A stretch of DNA of 64,000 nucleotides. Source: Verrucomicrobiota bacterium (GTDB lineage Bacteria; Verrucomicrobiota; Verrucomicrobiia; Verrucomicrobiales; DEV007). The notes beneath the pieces are model-generated. The model did no database searches and was not told the DNA's origin. It was given only the letters and a program-made list of their open reading frames with translations. Shown here in pieces: positions 47,055 to 56,466 of this stretch (the first letter of the stretch is position 1; every line of letters starts with the position of its first letter). Where the stretch lies: positions 37,297 through 101,296 of the forward strand of contig JAHDID010000019.1 of assembly GCA_020630975.1 (NCBI GenBank), written 5' to 3'. The position numbers were made by a program, and so were the translations under genes.

Positions 47055-48008
47055 ATGTTCCTTTGGAAGAAGTTTTTTGTACGACGGTGCACCGCTATCT
47101 GTGTACTGGGTATTCTGGTCGCGTTGATAGGTATCTGCCTAGGGCATTTGCATTTCCTGCTCGATGCTTGCTCGCATTTCCGTGTGCAGATAGCAGGTGG
47201 TGTCCTGGGCTTTAGCTTAGTTTTGATCGTTTTGCGTAGGCGTAGTTGGTTTAGCTGGGTCGCGTTTGCATGTGGTTTGGCGTTGTTGGGCAGTCTGGCA
47301 CCGTTTTTTCTTCCGCCTAGCGAGGATCCTCGAGCAGGCGGGATTCGAGTGCTGACATTCAATGTGCTGACTTCGAATCCTGAGCACTCTCGGGTGATTG
47401 ATTATTTGTCGGAGCGCGATGCTGATGTGGTCGTACTGCAGGAGATCGATAGGCATTGGGAAGCCGCCCTACAGGCTGCTTTAGTCGAGCGATACCCATA
47501 TCATTTGACTCAGAGTCGTGCGGATAATTTCGGTATCGGTGTGTGGAGCAAGCTGCCGCTACTACCAGGTAGCTCGATCCGCGATATAGGGAGGCAGGAG
47601 GTGCCTAGTGTGGATGTCTGTGTACAGCAGGGTGAGGATGTCTGGAGGATCATAGGCACGCATCCGCTGCCGCCGATTTCGACCACATACTGGCGAGCGC
47701 GAAATGCGCAACTGACGGCGCTAGCAGAGGAGGTGGTAGCGGAAGATCGATTGGCCGTGGTGTGTGGTGACCTGAATGTCACTCCATGGTCGCCGATTTA
47801 CCGGCAGTTCAGCCAGCGCTCAGGTCTGCGGAATGCTAGTCTGGGGCAGGGGATTCATTTCACATGGACGCCTTATCCTTTTCCATTTCAGATCCCTATC
47901 GATCACATCTTGCACAGCGATGGTATAGCCGTGGCGGAGTATGGAGTCGGGCCGGATCTGGGCTCAGATCATCGTCCGGTAGAAGCTGTGCTGACTCGGA
48001 CAAAATAA
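47055..48008 (+). CDS. Endonuclease/exonuclease/phosphatase (EEP) family membrane protein
   Basis: About 317 residues from ATG 47055 (TTG 47034 and GTG 47049 are alternatives). Three N-terminal membrane helices (TAICVLGILVALIGICLG, IAGGVLGFSLVLIVL, WVAFACGLALLGSLAPFF) precede an EEP domain: RVLTFNVL, VVVLQEID, CGDLNVTPWS and LGSDHRPVEAVL. The catalytic domain should face the periplasm. Substrates of such proteins range from phospholipids to nucleic acids. A terminator hairpin follows. Confidence 0.88.
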   Translation: MFLWKKFFVRRCTAICVLGILVALIGICLGHLHFLLDACSHFRVQIAGGVLGFSLVLIVLRRRSWFSWVAFACGLALLGSLAPFFLPPSEDPRAGGIRVLTFNVLTSNPEHSRVIDYLSERDADVVVLQEIDRHWEAALQAALVERYPYHLTQSRADNFGIGVWSKLPLLPGSSIRDIGRQEVPSVDVCVQQGEDVWRIIGTHPLPPISTTYWRARNAQLTALAEEVVAEDRLAVVCGDLNVTPWSPIYRQFSQRSGLRNASLGQGIHFTWTPYPFPFQIPIDHILHSDGIAVAEYGVGPDLGSDHRPVEAVLTRTK

Positions 48009-48036
48009 AAGGGACCACAAGTGCTGTGGTCCCTTT
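48007..48036 (+). terminator. Terminator hairpin between convergent genes
   Basis: AAAAGGGACCACA pairs with TGTGGTCCCTTT around a five-base loop. It overlaps the end of the EEP gene and lies 35 bp from the stop of the opposing selenoprotein candidate, so it can serve both directions. Confidence 0.8.
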
Positions 48037-48070
48037 CGAAATTAGGTTTGGTTAGCTAGAATGCTGCTTA

Positions 48071-48628
48071 TTACTGACCTGCCATTAGCTCGCGGATTTT
48101 GGCCTTTGAGTCATCGGAGAGCTTGCTGCCGTGGACTTTCATAACCGTTCCATCTTCCTTCAGGAAGTGGATCATGCCTGTGCTGGCATCGACGCGCTGG
48201 ATCGCAGCTGTGATACTGGAGCCGCCTGCGCTGGTCCACTCTTGGCTTTCGGCGAGGAGTTTGGGGGCGTTGGACTCTTCTTCTTTCATCTCCTCCTCGG
48301 AGCCGCTTTCAGAGCCCATCTCATCCCAGTCCTTCACGTCGTATTTGCCGTTGAATTTGTCGAGAGCATCCTCGGCATCGCCTTTTTTCAGCTTGGCGGA
48401 GCCGTCGGTGGTTACTAGGACTTTTTGAGTGCCGGGCTTGTCGCCTGCTTCGATGGATACGTTGGTCACGCCTTCCATCTTTTTAAACGCCGAACTGACG
48501 TCTTTTTTGCAGCCTCCTCAAGTCACGCCGGTCATTTCGGCGACGAAGGTGACCTCCTCGGCGAGAGAGGAGACGATCGATACGCAGGCCACGATAGCCG
48601 CGATCCATAGGGTGGATTTCATTTTCAT
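48071..48628 (-). CDS. Candidate selenoprotein: secreted HMA-like domain protein with in-frame TGA (UGGC motif)
   Basis: Read from ATG 48628, the frame encodes a signal peptide (MKMKSTLWIAAIVACVSIVS), then EEVTFVAEMTGVT, an in-frame TGA at 48520-48518 (codon 37), GGC (C40), KKDVSSAFKKMEGVTNVSIE, and continues open to a TAA at 48071. Total length is 185 residues. The MTGVTxGGCKKDVxxAF pattern is the metal-binding loop of HMA/MerP-type domains, where CxxC is expected, so TGA replaces the first Cys. A bSECIS-like hairpin follows (48485-48503). The second half (about 95-185) carries an acidic stretch and a separate small domain (WTSAGGSSITAAIQRVDAST, then MKVHGSKLSDDSKAKI). Alternatives are a nonsense mutation or translation from internal ATG 48478, which would lose the export signal and metal site. 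Confidence 0.7.
48485..48503 (-). promoter_or_regulatory. Candidate bacterial SECIS hairpin
   Basis: Starting 15 bases after the TGA, AGACGUC pairs with GGCGUUU (7 bp, three of them G-U) around the loop AGUUC. A G sits at the second loop position, 23 bases from the TGA. This agrees with the published bSECIS description: a small apical loop with G in its first two bases, 16-37 nt from UGA. The stem is short and of moderate stability. Confidence 0.5.
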
Positions 48629-48749
48629 GGTGAATGTGTTTCGTAGAAAACAGCGATGGGAGAAAAACCCCTGTCGCTAATCCTTAGACCCTAAAATGGC
48701 TTTTTTCGGATGTCACTCAGTAAAATGATACGTGATGATAGACCGTAGG

Positions 48750-48769
48750 AGGAGCCCGCTTGGGCTCCT
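48750..48769. repeat. Perfect palindrome AGGAGCCC/GGGCTCCT (REP-like)
   Basis: An 8-bp perfect stem with a four-base loop. Its right edge contains the stop codon of the pilin-like relic on the minus strand, so it may mark the truncation point. Confidence 0.7.
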
Positions 48770-48947
48770 AGGTGACTATATCAGCGTCTTGCGAAGTACC
48801 ATTGAGTTTACCGATTTGAGGAATGGCAGCAGCGCTGATCACACCGGTTATCGAGATGGTGACGAGTGTATCCGTCATGCTGAAACCAGCTTTGCGAATT
48901 GTAGTTTCGTTTGCAAAGTTCAGGGGGGGATCCAGAATGCTTCTTAG
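48768..48947 (-). pseudogene. Type IV pilin-like N-terminal relic
   Basis: A short minus-strand frame without a standard start reads TIRKAGFSMTDTLVTISITG then VISAAAIPQIGKLNG and stops. This is the shape of a prepilin N-terminus: basic leader, G|F processing site, position-5 acid (D instead of E) and a hydrophobic helix ending AIPQ. Nothing of the C-terminal domain remains, and a palindrome sits at the stop. The remaining 200 bp to 49149 hold no gene I can support. Confidence 0.5.
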
Positions 48948-49149
48948 TTACGCTAGAATATAAAAACCATAATTAAACCTAGACATGATTGGGGCGCTGC
49001 TTGTCGTTGTGATAGGCATTCCACTCGTTTTTTGTGCCATTTTGCCTTGTGATGTCATTGGGAGCCGTCATTAGAGATGAGACGGGGGGAGGAAAGGCTG
49101 ATTTCAAAAATTTATCGGAGTGATCACCTGCCAAATGGAGATAACACTT

Positions 49150-50562
49150 CTAGCGGTCCTTGATAGCCCTGTTCCCTCTAACCACTGCAGGCAGTGGTTT
49201 AGCAGCTGTGGGTAGTGCCTTTTTCAGTTTTTCGATGATCGCTGCGTAGTCAGGATTATCGATTTGATTGGTCCACTCATTGGGATCTGTTTGGTTATCG
49301 TAAAACTCCTCCTGTCCATCGGCATAGCGAGTGTATCGACCTTTTTTGTGTCGGATCGATAGGTAGGGCTGTTCGGGATTGACTTTGTCGCAGAGGGCGG
49401 TGATGGCTGTGCTGGTCCATTGGCTATCGGGCTGCTTTAGGAGGGGGATTAGCGATTTGCCGTCTAGATAGCCGGGGGCTTCGATACCGCATAGCTCTGC
49501 GAGGGTAGGGTAGATATCCTGCAGAGATACATAGCGCTGGCAGGTGGTGCTAGCTTCGGTCATACCGGGCACACGCCACATCATCAGGCAATGAGTGGCT
49601 TCCTCCCAGAGGGTAGCTTTCTGCCAGTGGTTCTTTTCTCCTAGGTGAAAGCCATGGTCAGTCAAAAATACGACGATGGTATCATCGCGATGGGGGCTGG
49701 CATCGAGTGCCTCGAGCACGCGGCCTAGCTGGGTATCGACATAGGCTGTGGTCGCCAGGTAGGCTTGCACAGCCTCGCGATGGAGGTCGTGCTCGAGCAC
49801 TGCTGCTACGAATTTGCTCTTACCTTCGGTGATTTTCTGGCCCAGTGGTGGCACGTCGTCGAGATCGCCATCCTGTAGAGGCGGCAGAGCGATGGCCTCC
49901 AGCGGGAATTGGTCGAAATAGCTCTGAGGCACATACCACGGCATATGGGGATTGAAGAGCCCGCATGCGATGAAGAATGGGCGGTCGTGCTGTTCCTGGA
50001 GTTTGGCGATAGCGTGGTCTACCATCTGGGTGCCATTCATCTCGGCTTCTGTCAGGTGGATAGGCCCCCAGTCTTGTTCGCCTCTGCCCACGTCGGTGAG
50101 CGGAGCGCCTGGAGGCGCTGGATCGCGCTTGTGGCCGATTTTGTCGTCCCAGCCGTCTTTCTGATCCCAGCCGTGAGTGATTTTGCCATAGCCAGCCGTG
50201 CTGTACCCGGCGTTTTTGAAGAAACTGGCTAGTGAGATGGCCTGATTGAGAGGCTCGCTCTGCTGCACCTGTAGGGCATTGTGGTAGTGACCGGATACCC
50301 ATGGGGCGACGCCTGAGAAAAAAGCGGTGCGAGATGGGGAGCAGACAGGACTGGAGGTGTAGGCGTTGGTGAAGTTGACGCCGCTGGCGGCTAGTTTGCG
50401 TAGGTTTGGCGCTATTACTTTTCCTGAATAACGATGCGGCTCATCGAGAAGCCAGGTGTTGAGATCGTCGGCCGCTAGCAGTAAAACGTTTTTGGCTCGG
50501 CTCGGCTCTGCCTGCAGAGAGAGGCAGAGCAGCCAAAACCCTAGGGCTCCTATCCACTTCAT
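49150..50562 (-). CDS. Secreted sulfatase, iduronate-2-sulfatase-like
   Basis: A 470-residue type I sulfatase with a signal peptide ([18 protein letters not shown]). Metal ligands lie in [13 protein letters not shown] and the FGly signature is C74-SPSR78 TAFFSG. Further family motifs are [26 protein letters not shown] and [17 protein letters not shown]; the last two are typical of iduronate-2-sulfatase-like enzymes. Its ATG follows directly on the stop of a small membrane-protein gene, so translation is probably coupled. Confidence 0.95.
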   Translation of the reverse strand: MKWIGALGFWLLCLSLQAEPSRAKNVLLLAADDLNTWLLDEPHRYSGKVIAPNLRKLAASGVNFTNAYTSSPVCSPSRTAFFSGVAPWVSGHYHNALQVQQSEPLNQAISLASFFKNAGYSTAGYGKITHGWDQKDGWDDKIGHKRDPAPPGAPLTDVGRGEQDWGPIHLTEAEMNGTQMVDHAIAKLQEQHDRPFFIACGLFNPHMPWYVPQSYFDQFPLEAIALPPLQDGDLDDVPPLGQKITEGKSKFVAAVLEHDLHREAVQAYLATTAYVDTQLGRVLEALDASPHRDDTIVVFLTDHGFHLGEKNHWQKATLWEEATHCLMMWRVPGMTEASTTCQRYVSLQDIYPTLAELCGIEAPGYLDGKSLIPLLKQPDSQWTSTAITALCDKVNPEQPYLSIRHKKGRYTRYADGQEEFYDNQTDPNEWTNQIDNPDYAAIIEKLKKALPTAAKPLPAVVRGNRAIKDR

Positions 50563-50736
50563 TTAGTCAGTTTGGGTGCGGAATGATTGCACGATCTGCC
50601 AAACGCCGAACAAGGCGACGATGATGCCGATCACATGCACGATCTTCGAGCCTTCTGCGAGCAAGTAGAGCAGGATGCCTATCGATAGAAACCAGTATTT
50701 CAGTTCATATTTGTCGTCCATCGTCATCAGTGTCAT
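50563..50736 (-). CDS. Small two-helix membrane protein upstream of the sulfatase
   Basis: 57 residues from ATG 50736 (ATG 50727 and 50721 are in frame). After a charged start (MDDKYELKYW) there are two hydrophobic segments, WFLSIGILLYLLAEG and IVHVIGIIVALFGVWQIV. The TAA abuts the ATG of the sulfatase gene, which supports real translation and coupling. No family is known to me. Confidence 0.65.
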   Translation of the reverse strand: MTLMTMDDKYELKYWFLSIGILLYLLAEGSKIVHVIGIIVALFGVWQIVQSFRTQTD

Positions 50737-50883
50737 CAATCAAGCTTCGCCTGTAAACTGGAAAGCACCCTGATTTGAGGCGTTCGGTCAGTTATCCTGC
50801 TCAGCTATAAATGAACGCCTTAGTCCGTCATACCGACTTTTCTGGCGCTTGATATTCATTCTAGAACGCTCTCCATTACCCCT

Positions 50884-52428
50884 ATGATCAGCCGATATTT
50901 CATCGCCGTAGTCGCGTGTGGCCTTTCTGTCGTAGCTCATGCGGCAGACAATGCCCTGACCAAGTCTCGCCCCAACATCGTCTTTATCATGTCCGATGAC
51001 ATGGGTTGGGCTCAGCCAGGCTATAATGGCAGCGACAAAGGATTGACACCACATATGGATACTCTGGCCGATGAGAGTATGCGCTTGAGTAGCTTTTACA
51101 CTCATTCTGTCTGTGCGCCGACTCGGTCGGCTTTTCTCACCGGGCGCTATGCTTTCCGCACGTGGAGCGACTGGCGTTCAGAGGATTTCGGTAAGCCTAG
51201 TTACCTAGCCAAACTGGGGCTGACGCTCGCTCAGACCGAAGATGGCGAAGACACTCGTAGGATCCATGCTTTGGATAGCGACGAGCGCACGGTGGCCGAG
51301 GCTCTGAAGGAAGCAGGCTACTTTACCGGACTGATCGGGAAATGGCATCTCGGCGAGTGGCTGCCCGAGCACCTACCGATGGGGCAGGGGTTTGATTACC
51401 AGTATGGTCACTACGGCTGGGGCATCGATTACTACAACAAGACCATCGTGCACAATGCGCCTGCCCGCTTTGCGGTGTACGACTGGCATCGCAATCAGAC
51501 GCCTATCGATGAAGATGGCTATGCGACAGAGCTATTCGCGGATGAAGCGGTGAAAGTCATCGGAAAGCAAAGTGCAGATCAGCCTTTCTTTCTCTACATC
51601 GCATTCAATGCCGTCCATGGCCCTCTCGATGTGCCAAAAGGCAAGGAGGATATGGACCCACGCGAGGCGATGCTGCAGAGTCTTGACGAAGCAGTCGGCC
51701 GCATCGTGAAGGCAATCGATGACGGAGGTTTCAAGGATAATACCCTGCTGATCTGCACCAACGACAATGGTCCCGTGCTGGAGGAGATGAGCGCTCCCTA
51801 TCGTGGCACAAAGAATACGACCTTTGAAGGCGGGGTCCGTCAGCCTTGTTTGATGCGCTGGCCCGATAAGTTGAAGCCAGGCACTAGCAATGATGGCATG
51901 ATGTTTGTCACCGATTTTTATTCCACCTTCATCAATCTCGCAGGCGGTAGCCACGAGCAAGAGCGCGCTGTCGATGCCTACGATATGAGCGAGATGCTGG
52001 TAGAGGGCAAAGACAGTCCTCGTACGGAGATCATCTACGATGTGAAGGGCAGTGTGCGTCTGCCGACCATCCGCAGCGGTCAATACAAGCTGATGGGGGA
52101 TGCTTTGTATGATATCGTCGGCGATCCGTCGGAGAAAAACGATATCGCAGGGGCGCACCCAGACATCGTCAAAAAGCTGAAAGCTCGAGTCGATGCCGTC
52201 GGTGATGAGCGCCCACCACTAGGCGACAAACCGCTACTGATGGAGCCGCCGCTACCCTATGTCTATGGCCAGAACGAGAACGCCAATCCACCGCAGTGGC
52301 TGATCGAGAAAGTAGACGCAGTGCGCGCCAAACAGCCTACCGAGTGGGCACCAGGAGAAACGCCTTGGCCAAAAGCTCCTAAAGGAGCTGTGGCTAGCAA
52401 GATGGATGGTCTGGCTGACGAGAAGTAG
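50884..52428 (+). CDS. Secreted sulfatase (arylsulfatase type)
   Basis: A 514-residue sulfatase with a signal peptide (MISRYFIAVVACGLSVVAHA). It has PNIVFIMSDDMGW (metal ligands), the signature C77-APTR81 SAFLTGR, GLIGKWHLGEW and LLICTNDNGPV, the arrangement of arylsulfatase A/B-like enzymes. C77 would need formylglycine maturation. It is divergent from the small membrane-protein/sulfatase pair. Substrate is unknown. Confidence 0.95.
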   Translation: MISRYFIAVVACGLSVVAHAADNALTKSRPNIVFIMSDDMGWAQPGYNGSDKGLTPHMDTLADESMRLSSFYTHSVCAPTRSAFLTGRYAFRTWSDWRSEDFGKPSYLAKLGLTLAQTEDGEDTRRIHALDSDERTVAEALKEAGYFTGLIGKWHLGEWLPEHLPMGQGFDYQYGHYGWGIDYYNKTIVHNAPARFAVYDWHRNQTPIDEDGYATELFADEAVKVIGKQSADQPFFLYIAFNAVHGPLDVPKGKEDMDPREAMLQSLDEAVGRIVKAIDDGGFKDNTLLICTNDNGPVLEEMSAPYRGTKNTTFEGGVRQPCLMRWPDKLKPGTSNDGMMFVTDFYSTFINLAGGSHEQERAVDAYDMSEMLVEGKDSPRTEIIYDVKGSVRLPTIRSGQYKLMGDALYDIVGDPSEKNDIAGAHPDIVKKLKARVDAVGDERPPLGDKPLLMEPPLPYVYGQNENANPPQWLIEKVDAVRAKQPTEWAPGETPWPKAPKGAVASKMDGLADEK

Positions 52429-52441
52429 ATCTCGATAGTTT

Positions 52442-52467
52442 CGTATAGGTCCAATAGGTCCTATACG
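52442..52467. repeat. Short palindrome CGTATAGG/CCTATACG
   Basis: An 8-bp perfect inverted repeat, with extra TAGGTCC copies inside and beside it, sits between two convergent genes. It could be a bidirectional transcript end or a dispersed repeat. Confidence 0.6.
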
Positions 52468-52506
52468 ACCTATAGCACTGCCCGCGAAAATAGGTTTTAT
52501 CTGAAA

Positions 52507-54435
52507 CTATTCCTCAGTCTCTTCTAGTTGGCGTCTGATTTCGGAGAAATAGCGCAGCACTTGGTTTCTGCGTGAGAGAGGTAAAGTCTGTGCATCAAGT
52601 GCCGCCTCCTCGGTATCTATGAAGTCGATCGCGATGTCGCGGCGAGAGCGTTGGGCGGTTTCAGTGCGGGTCCCTTTGCTTTCGACGGCGCGCATTTCAG
52701 ATTCGCCATCTTCGTTGAGTTGAGCGGCGACTTGTGCCTCTTTCTCGGCAGCGCTTAGATCGCCCTCTTGCTCATACATGGCCATGGTGCCACTGCCTGC
52801 TTCATTGCCGCCACCCGATCCAGGCACTGTGCCGTCTCCATTTCTCGCACCGCCGAGACCTGCTCCTGGCATACTACCGCCGCTGCCGGGAGTCGATCCA
52901 GGGATCGGGGCCGATAGCATACCGCCCTCGGGGTTGGCATTATTGCCAGGGCCGCCATTTGCTAGGCCTGTGCCTGGGGCATCGCCCGCCGGCTCTTGAC
53001 CAGGGATGGGGGCGAGTAGGCCCTGGGGCGCATCCGATTGCGCGGGATTGTTACCCGCTCCGCCTTCTGGCTGTTCGGCGAGTGAGCCGGGGATAGGCAT
53101 GGCTGATTGGTCATCGCCGCCAGGCTGGGGCACCTGTGGTGCCATCACATTCTGTAGCTGCTGTGCCAGAGGCATCGTTTCTACCGGCTGCAGTCCCTGG
53201 GGTAGGGGGCGCGACTCTGGGGCGTCGGCGAGCTGTTTCAGACTCTCCAGTTTGCTACCGCTGATCTGGCTGCCGCTCTCGCGCAGTTGTTCGGCGAGTC
53301 TCGATAGTTTGTCCTGAGCGGCCTGGCGCTGATCGACTCGCTGAAAGTGGCTGGCTAATGCGGTAAACTCAGCAGCTGCCGGCACCTGCTGACGCGCTGC
53401 CAGTAGCCGAGCGGCGGTGCCGAGATGTCGGCCGACAGGTCGCTCGTGGTCGGCTTCGCTGGCTTGTGCCATGGAGCGCTCGAGGGCTAGAGTGTAGCGA
53501 TCTGCTGTTTCACGGGTGAGTGTTTCCTCTTTTAGAACGTCGGCGATCAGAGTGGCTTGATCGGCTACTAGCTTGGGTTGCTTGTCTTTGATGCCTATGG
53601 CGAGATCTGCGGTATCGGCATGCTGGCTCAGCTCGCGAATCAGGCCTTCGGAGGCCCATGCCTCGTCCGAGACACCTAGTTCCTCTGCCATTCGCTCGAC
53701 GGCTCGGGCCCGAGATTCGAGATTGGCCAGTAGCTCGCGCGTGGTGGTATCGCCAGTTGGATTGGCGATCTCATCGGCAGCGGCATTCAGGTCTTTGCCC
53801 AGCTCTTCGATGGCGGCTTTTTCTTCGCTATCGAGAGAGGTCAGTCCATCGAGGTCGCGGGTGGCCTGCCGGATACGCTCTGCCTCACTGCCAGCGGTCT
53901 GGATCATTTCTTCGGTGAGCAGGGCTTCGCCTGGCGCGAGGCCTTTGCGCAGTATCGGTGAGAGGGCAAAAGCGATAGCCAAGACAGGTAGAATCCAGAC
54001 CAGTCGTAAGGGCGGTAGGGGTATCGCCTGGCGCAGCTGGGTGAGCGCAGTATCGAGATCGGCTCTGGCGCGACTCACATGCAGAGACTCCCCTAGGCTG
54101 GGGGATCCGCTTTTGAGAAAGCTAAAAGCTGAGGCAAATCGATCGTGCCAATCGCCCGCGCGGTCGAGATGAGACAGGGCGCTGAGTGGGGTAGGGCGAG
54201 CGATCCAGGCTCGAACCGCACCGACGACCAGCCATAGCGTGCATAGGCCTAAGACCACCCAGATCTCGCCACTGCGCCACTGCTGGAGCTGGCGTAGGCA
54301 GATGACGGCGCCGATCGCCACGAGCCCGACTATCCAGTGGCTGGCGCGTAGCCACTGCGCCATAGCCACGAGGCCGACTCTGCCGCGCACTTGACCGGCA
54401 GCTCGCTGAAAGGCTGTGATGTCTGTCTCGGCCAT
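52507..54435 (-). CDS. Large membrane protein with helical and Gly/Pro-rich regions
   Basis: A 642-residue protein with two N-terminal helices (IVGLVAIGAVICLRQL; IWVVLGLCTLWLVVGAVRAWI) and a third at about 147-165 (LVWILPVLAIAFALSPIL). A long alpha-helical, Glu/Ala-rich region follows (about 170-410), then a Gly/Pro/Asn-rich low-complexity segment (about 440-565). The charged C-terminus ends RYFSEIRRQLEETEE. No enzyme motif is seen. It is the last gene of a probable three-gene minus-strand cluster, 12 bp after the 54448-56466 gene. Confidence 0.78.
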   Translation of the reverse strand: MAETDITAFQRAAGQVRGRVGLVAMAQWLRASHWIVGLVAIGAVICLRQLQQWRSGEIWVVLGLCTLWLVVGAVRAWIARPTPLSALSHLDRAGDWHDRFASAFSFLKSGSPSLGESLHVSRARADLDTALTQLRQAIPLPPLRLVWILPVLAIAFALSPILRKGLAPGEALLTEEMIQTAGSEAERIRQATRDLDGLTSLDSEEKAAIEELGKDLNAAADEIANPTGDTTTRELLANLESRARAVERMAEELGVSDEAWASEGLIRELSQHADTADLAIGIKDKQPKLVADQATLIADVLKEETLTRETADRYTLALERSMAQASEADHERPVGRHLGTAARLLAARQQVPAAAEFTALASHFQRVDQRQAAQDKLSRLAEQLRESGSQISGSKLESLKQLADAPESRPLPQGLQPVETMPLAQQLQNVMAPQVPQPGGDDQSAMPIPGSLAEQPEGGAGNNPAQSDAPQGLLAPIPGQEPAGDAPGTGLANGGPGNNANPEGGMLSAPIPGSTPGSGGSMPGAGLGGARNGDGTVPGSGGGNEAGSGTMAMYEQEGDLSAAEKEAQVAAQLNEDGESEMRAVESKGTRTETAQRSRRDIAIDFIDTEEAALDAQTLPLSRRNQVLRYFSEIRRQLEETEE

Positions 54436-54447
54436 GAAAAGTAAAAT

Positions 54448-56466
54448 TTACGGTTGGGCAGAATCGCTACTGCCGACTAGCACTCTCTGTATGCGACGCT
54501 GAACCTCTAGATCTTTCTGTCGGCTCAGTTCACTACCCAGCATGGCGGTGGCGATATCGCCCAGCTTGGCGAGTGCTACAGTGGCGCTTTCGCGCTTGTG
54601 CCAGTCGTCATCGCCCAATTGTGTGATGAGTGATGCGATTTGAGAGCGCTGCTCGTCGCTGAGATTGGAGCGTTTTACCACTAGGTTTACGATATCCCCA
54701 GCAGGAATTTTCCACTGCTGATCACCGACCTCAAAGACTAGACTTTTTTCGACCAGTCGGCCATCGATCTGGCTACCACCACGAGTTTGGATGATGAAAC
54801 TATCGTCGGCGCTCGCGCTGATCTGGCGAATTTCCAGTGGGTCGACTTCGATATTTTGCCCGTTTAAAGACAAGGCTATGGTCGCTGGTGAGATCTCGCC
54901 GACCAGGGTTTGTTCACCTTTTACCCGGAGGTAGCTGCCGGTGACAGCTACAGGGATCGGTTGGGAAAAGCCGATCGAGCGGATGGTTTCGAAATTCAGT
55001 GAGACAGCACCTGTGTGGGGAGTTGATAGGGCCAACTGTTGGTCTGCCATATATACCACGCAGACGGTGCCATTTTTCAATCTAGCTTCGTGACCGACTT
55101 GGTTGCCGGGGAGGGGAGTGAGGCTGCTGAGATCGTTCACCGAAAACTTCAGCTCTCCCCACGGGGTGCGGCCGACTAGGGATAGTGCTTGGGCCGCCTC
55201 GTCTAGAAAGATCTCGTCGCCTTCCCAGGTCCGAATGATAGCTTGAGTGATAGCAGCGGACGGCGGTGCGCTAGCGCTGGCTAGGACTAAGCGATCGAGT
55301 TTCTCAAAGGTCCACTCGCTGGGCACGCCACCTGTCATTTGGAAGATGAGGGATTTGGAGGTCGGCTGTCCGGTGAGGACTTGTCCGTCATTTAAAAATA
55401 CGGTGACACGCTCCCTCTGCCCGCCGACCTTGCCGCTGATGGCAGCGATGGAGGCTGGATCCACGGTTAGTTTACCGAAATTGGTATCGAGCTCGATAGG
55501 CTGCAGGCTGGCTCTACCCAGTAGGCGAGTTTGGTCGCCGATGGCGAGGATATCGCTCGAGGCATCTGGGGATATCCCCAGTGACGAGAAGCTACTGACT
55601 GTCGAGCTAGGGTCGTCTGCGCTTGGTTTGTGATTGGCGACTACTGGGCGGAACTGAGCCGGTATCGTCGACCAGATCGCGTCGAGAGAGTAGGGCTCGA
55701 ACAGCTGAGTCATCGCAGGTGCATCGATGCGGGCTGGTGGTTGCGCTTGGCTGACGACGTGTGCTAGAGCAGCGGTCTCGCCTGGCGCGAGTTTCACCTG
55801 GTATTGGAAGTTGAGCCCGTAGCGACTCTGAGAGGAAATGCTGGGTTTCGTAGCGGCGTTGGCTGAGCAGAGTGAGAAAAGGAAAGCGCGATGAGCCTGT
55901 GATGAAGCTGGAGTGACCAGTAATCCCGTCTCACCAGTTTCTAGTAGGATAGGCTCTAGGCGAGCACTGTCAGTGATGGTGCTCTTGTAGTTTCCCGAGA
56001 ATGAGGTGTTTAGGGCGATATTGAGAGTCAGAGTGTTGGGTGAGCCATTGAAGAAAAGCTCTAAAAATCGGAGCATACCATCCTCCTCCAGTAGTAGGAC
56101 TCGGCGGGCGGTCTGCAGGCCCTCGAGATTGGCTAGAGGTGCGCCTGTGATGACCAGCTCCCTGCCGTCGGCGGTCATCATAGATCTGCCAGCTTCGAAC
56201 TTCTGCTCATTGATACTGAGGATCAGGCCGGTATTGACCATGGCGCTATTCACCCGTCCGAGGCTGCCGTTTTTGTCTAGATTCCAGACATGGCCATTGC
56301 TATCGCTGCGTACTCCGGTAGCCGCTGGTATCAAGGTCTCTCCTGGTATCTCCAGGGCTGCGTGAGAGGGCTGTGCACTGGGCGAGAGGCGAGACTCCTG
56401 CGCTGCTGCGCTACCGAGCAGGGCGAGACAAGGGGCTAGAAGAATGGTAAAAAAGTCGTATCTCAT
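54448..56466 (-). CDS. Secreted repeat protein, paralogue of the upstream gene product
   Basis: A 672-residue protein with a signal peptide (TILLAPCLALLGSAAAQES). The N-terminal half parallels its neighbour (DSNGHVWNLDKNGSLGRVNS; LILSINEQKF). The central and C-terminal parts contain repeated units of the type GQVLTGQPTSKSLIFQ, LRVKGEQTLVGEISPATIAL and SQIDGRLVEKSLVFEVGDQQ. Each looks like a small beta unit. Near the end is a HEAT-like helix pair (HKRESATVALAKLGD). It overlaps the upstream gene by 4 bp. Function is unknown. Confidence 0.78.
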   Translation of the reverse strand: MRYDFFTILLAPCLALLGSAAAQESRLSPSAQPSHAALEIPGETLIPAATGVRSDSNGHVWNLDKNGSLGRVNSAMVNTGLILSINEQKFEAGRSMMTADGRELVITGAPLANLEGLQTARRVLLLEEDGMLRFLELFFNGSPNTLTLNIALNTSFSGNYKSTITDSARLEPILLETGETGLLVTPASSQAHRAFLFSLCSANAATKPSISSQSRYGLNFQYQVKLAPGETAALAHVVSQAQPPARIDAPAMTQLFEPYSLDAIWSTIPAQFRPVVANHKPSADDPSSTVSSFSSLGISPDASSDILAIGDQTRLLGRASLQPIELDTNFGKLTVDPASIAAISGKVGGQRERVTVFLNDGQVLTGQPTSKSLIFQMTGGVPSEWTFEKLDRLVLASASAPPSAAITQAIIRTWEGDEIFLDEAAQALSLVGRTPWGELKFSVNDLSSLTPLPGNQVGHEARLKNGTVCVVYMADQQLALSTPHTGAVSLNFETIRSIGFSQPIPVAVTGSYLRVKGEQTLVGEISPATIALSLNGQNIEVDPLEIRQISASADDSFIIQTRGGSQIDGRLVEKSLVFEVGDQQWKIPAGDIVNLVVKRSNLSDEQRSQIASLITQLGDDDWHKRESATVALAKLGDIATAMLGSELSRQKDLEVQRRIQRVLVGSSDSAQP

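Noticed and set aside
48071..48478. Simple 135-residue cytosolic gene starting at the internal ATG
   Set aside because: The same frame upstream of the TGA encodes a signal peptide and the first half of an HMA metal motif, so the longer read-through product is the better explanation.
48985..49074. 29-residue hydrophobic peptide on the plus strand (MIGALLVVVIGIPLVF...)
   Set aside because: It has a membrane-helix shape, but there is no ribosome-binding site or context, and it is too short to support.
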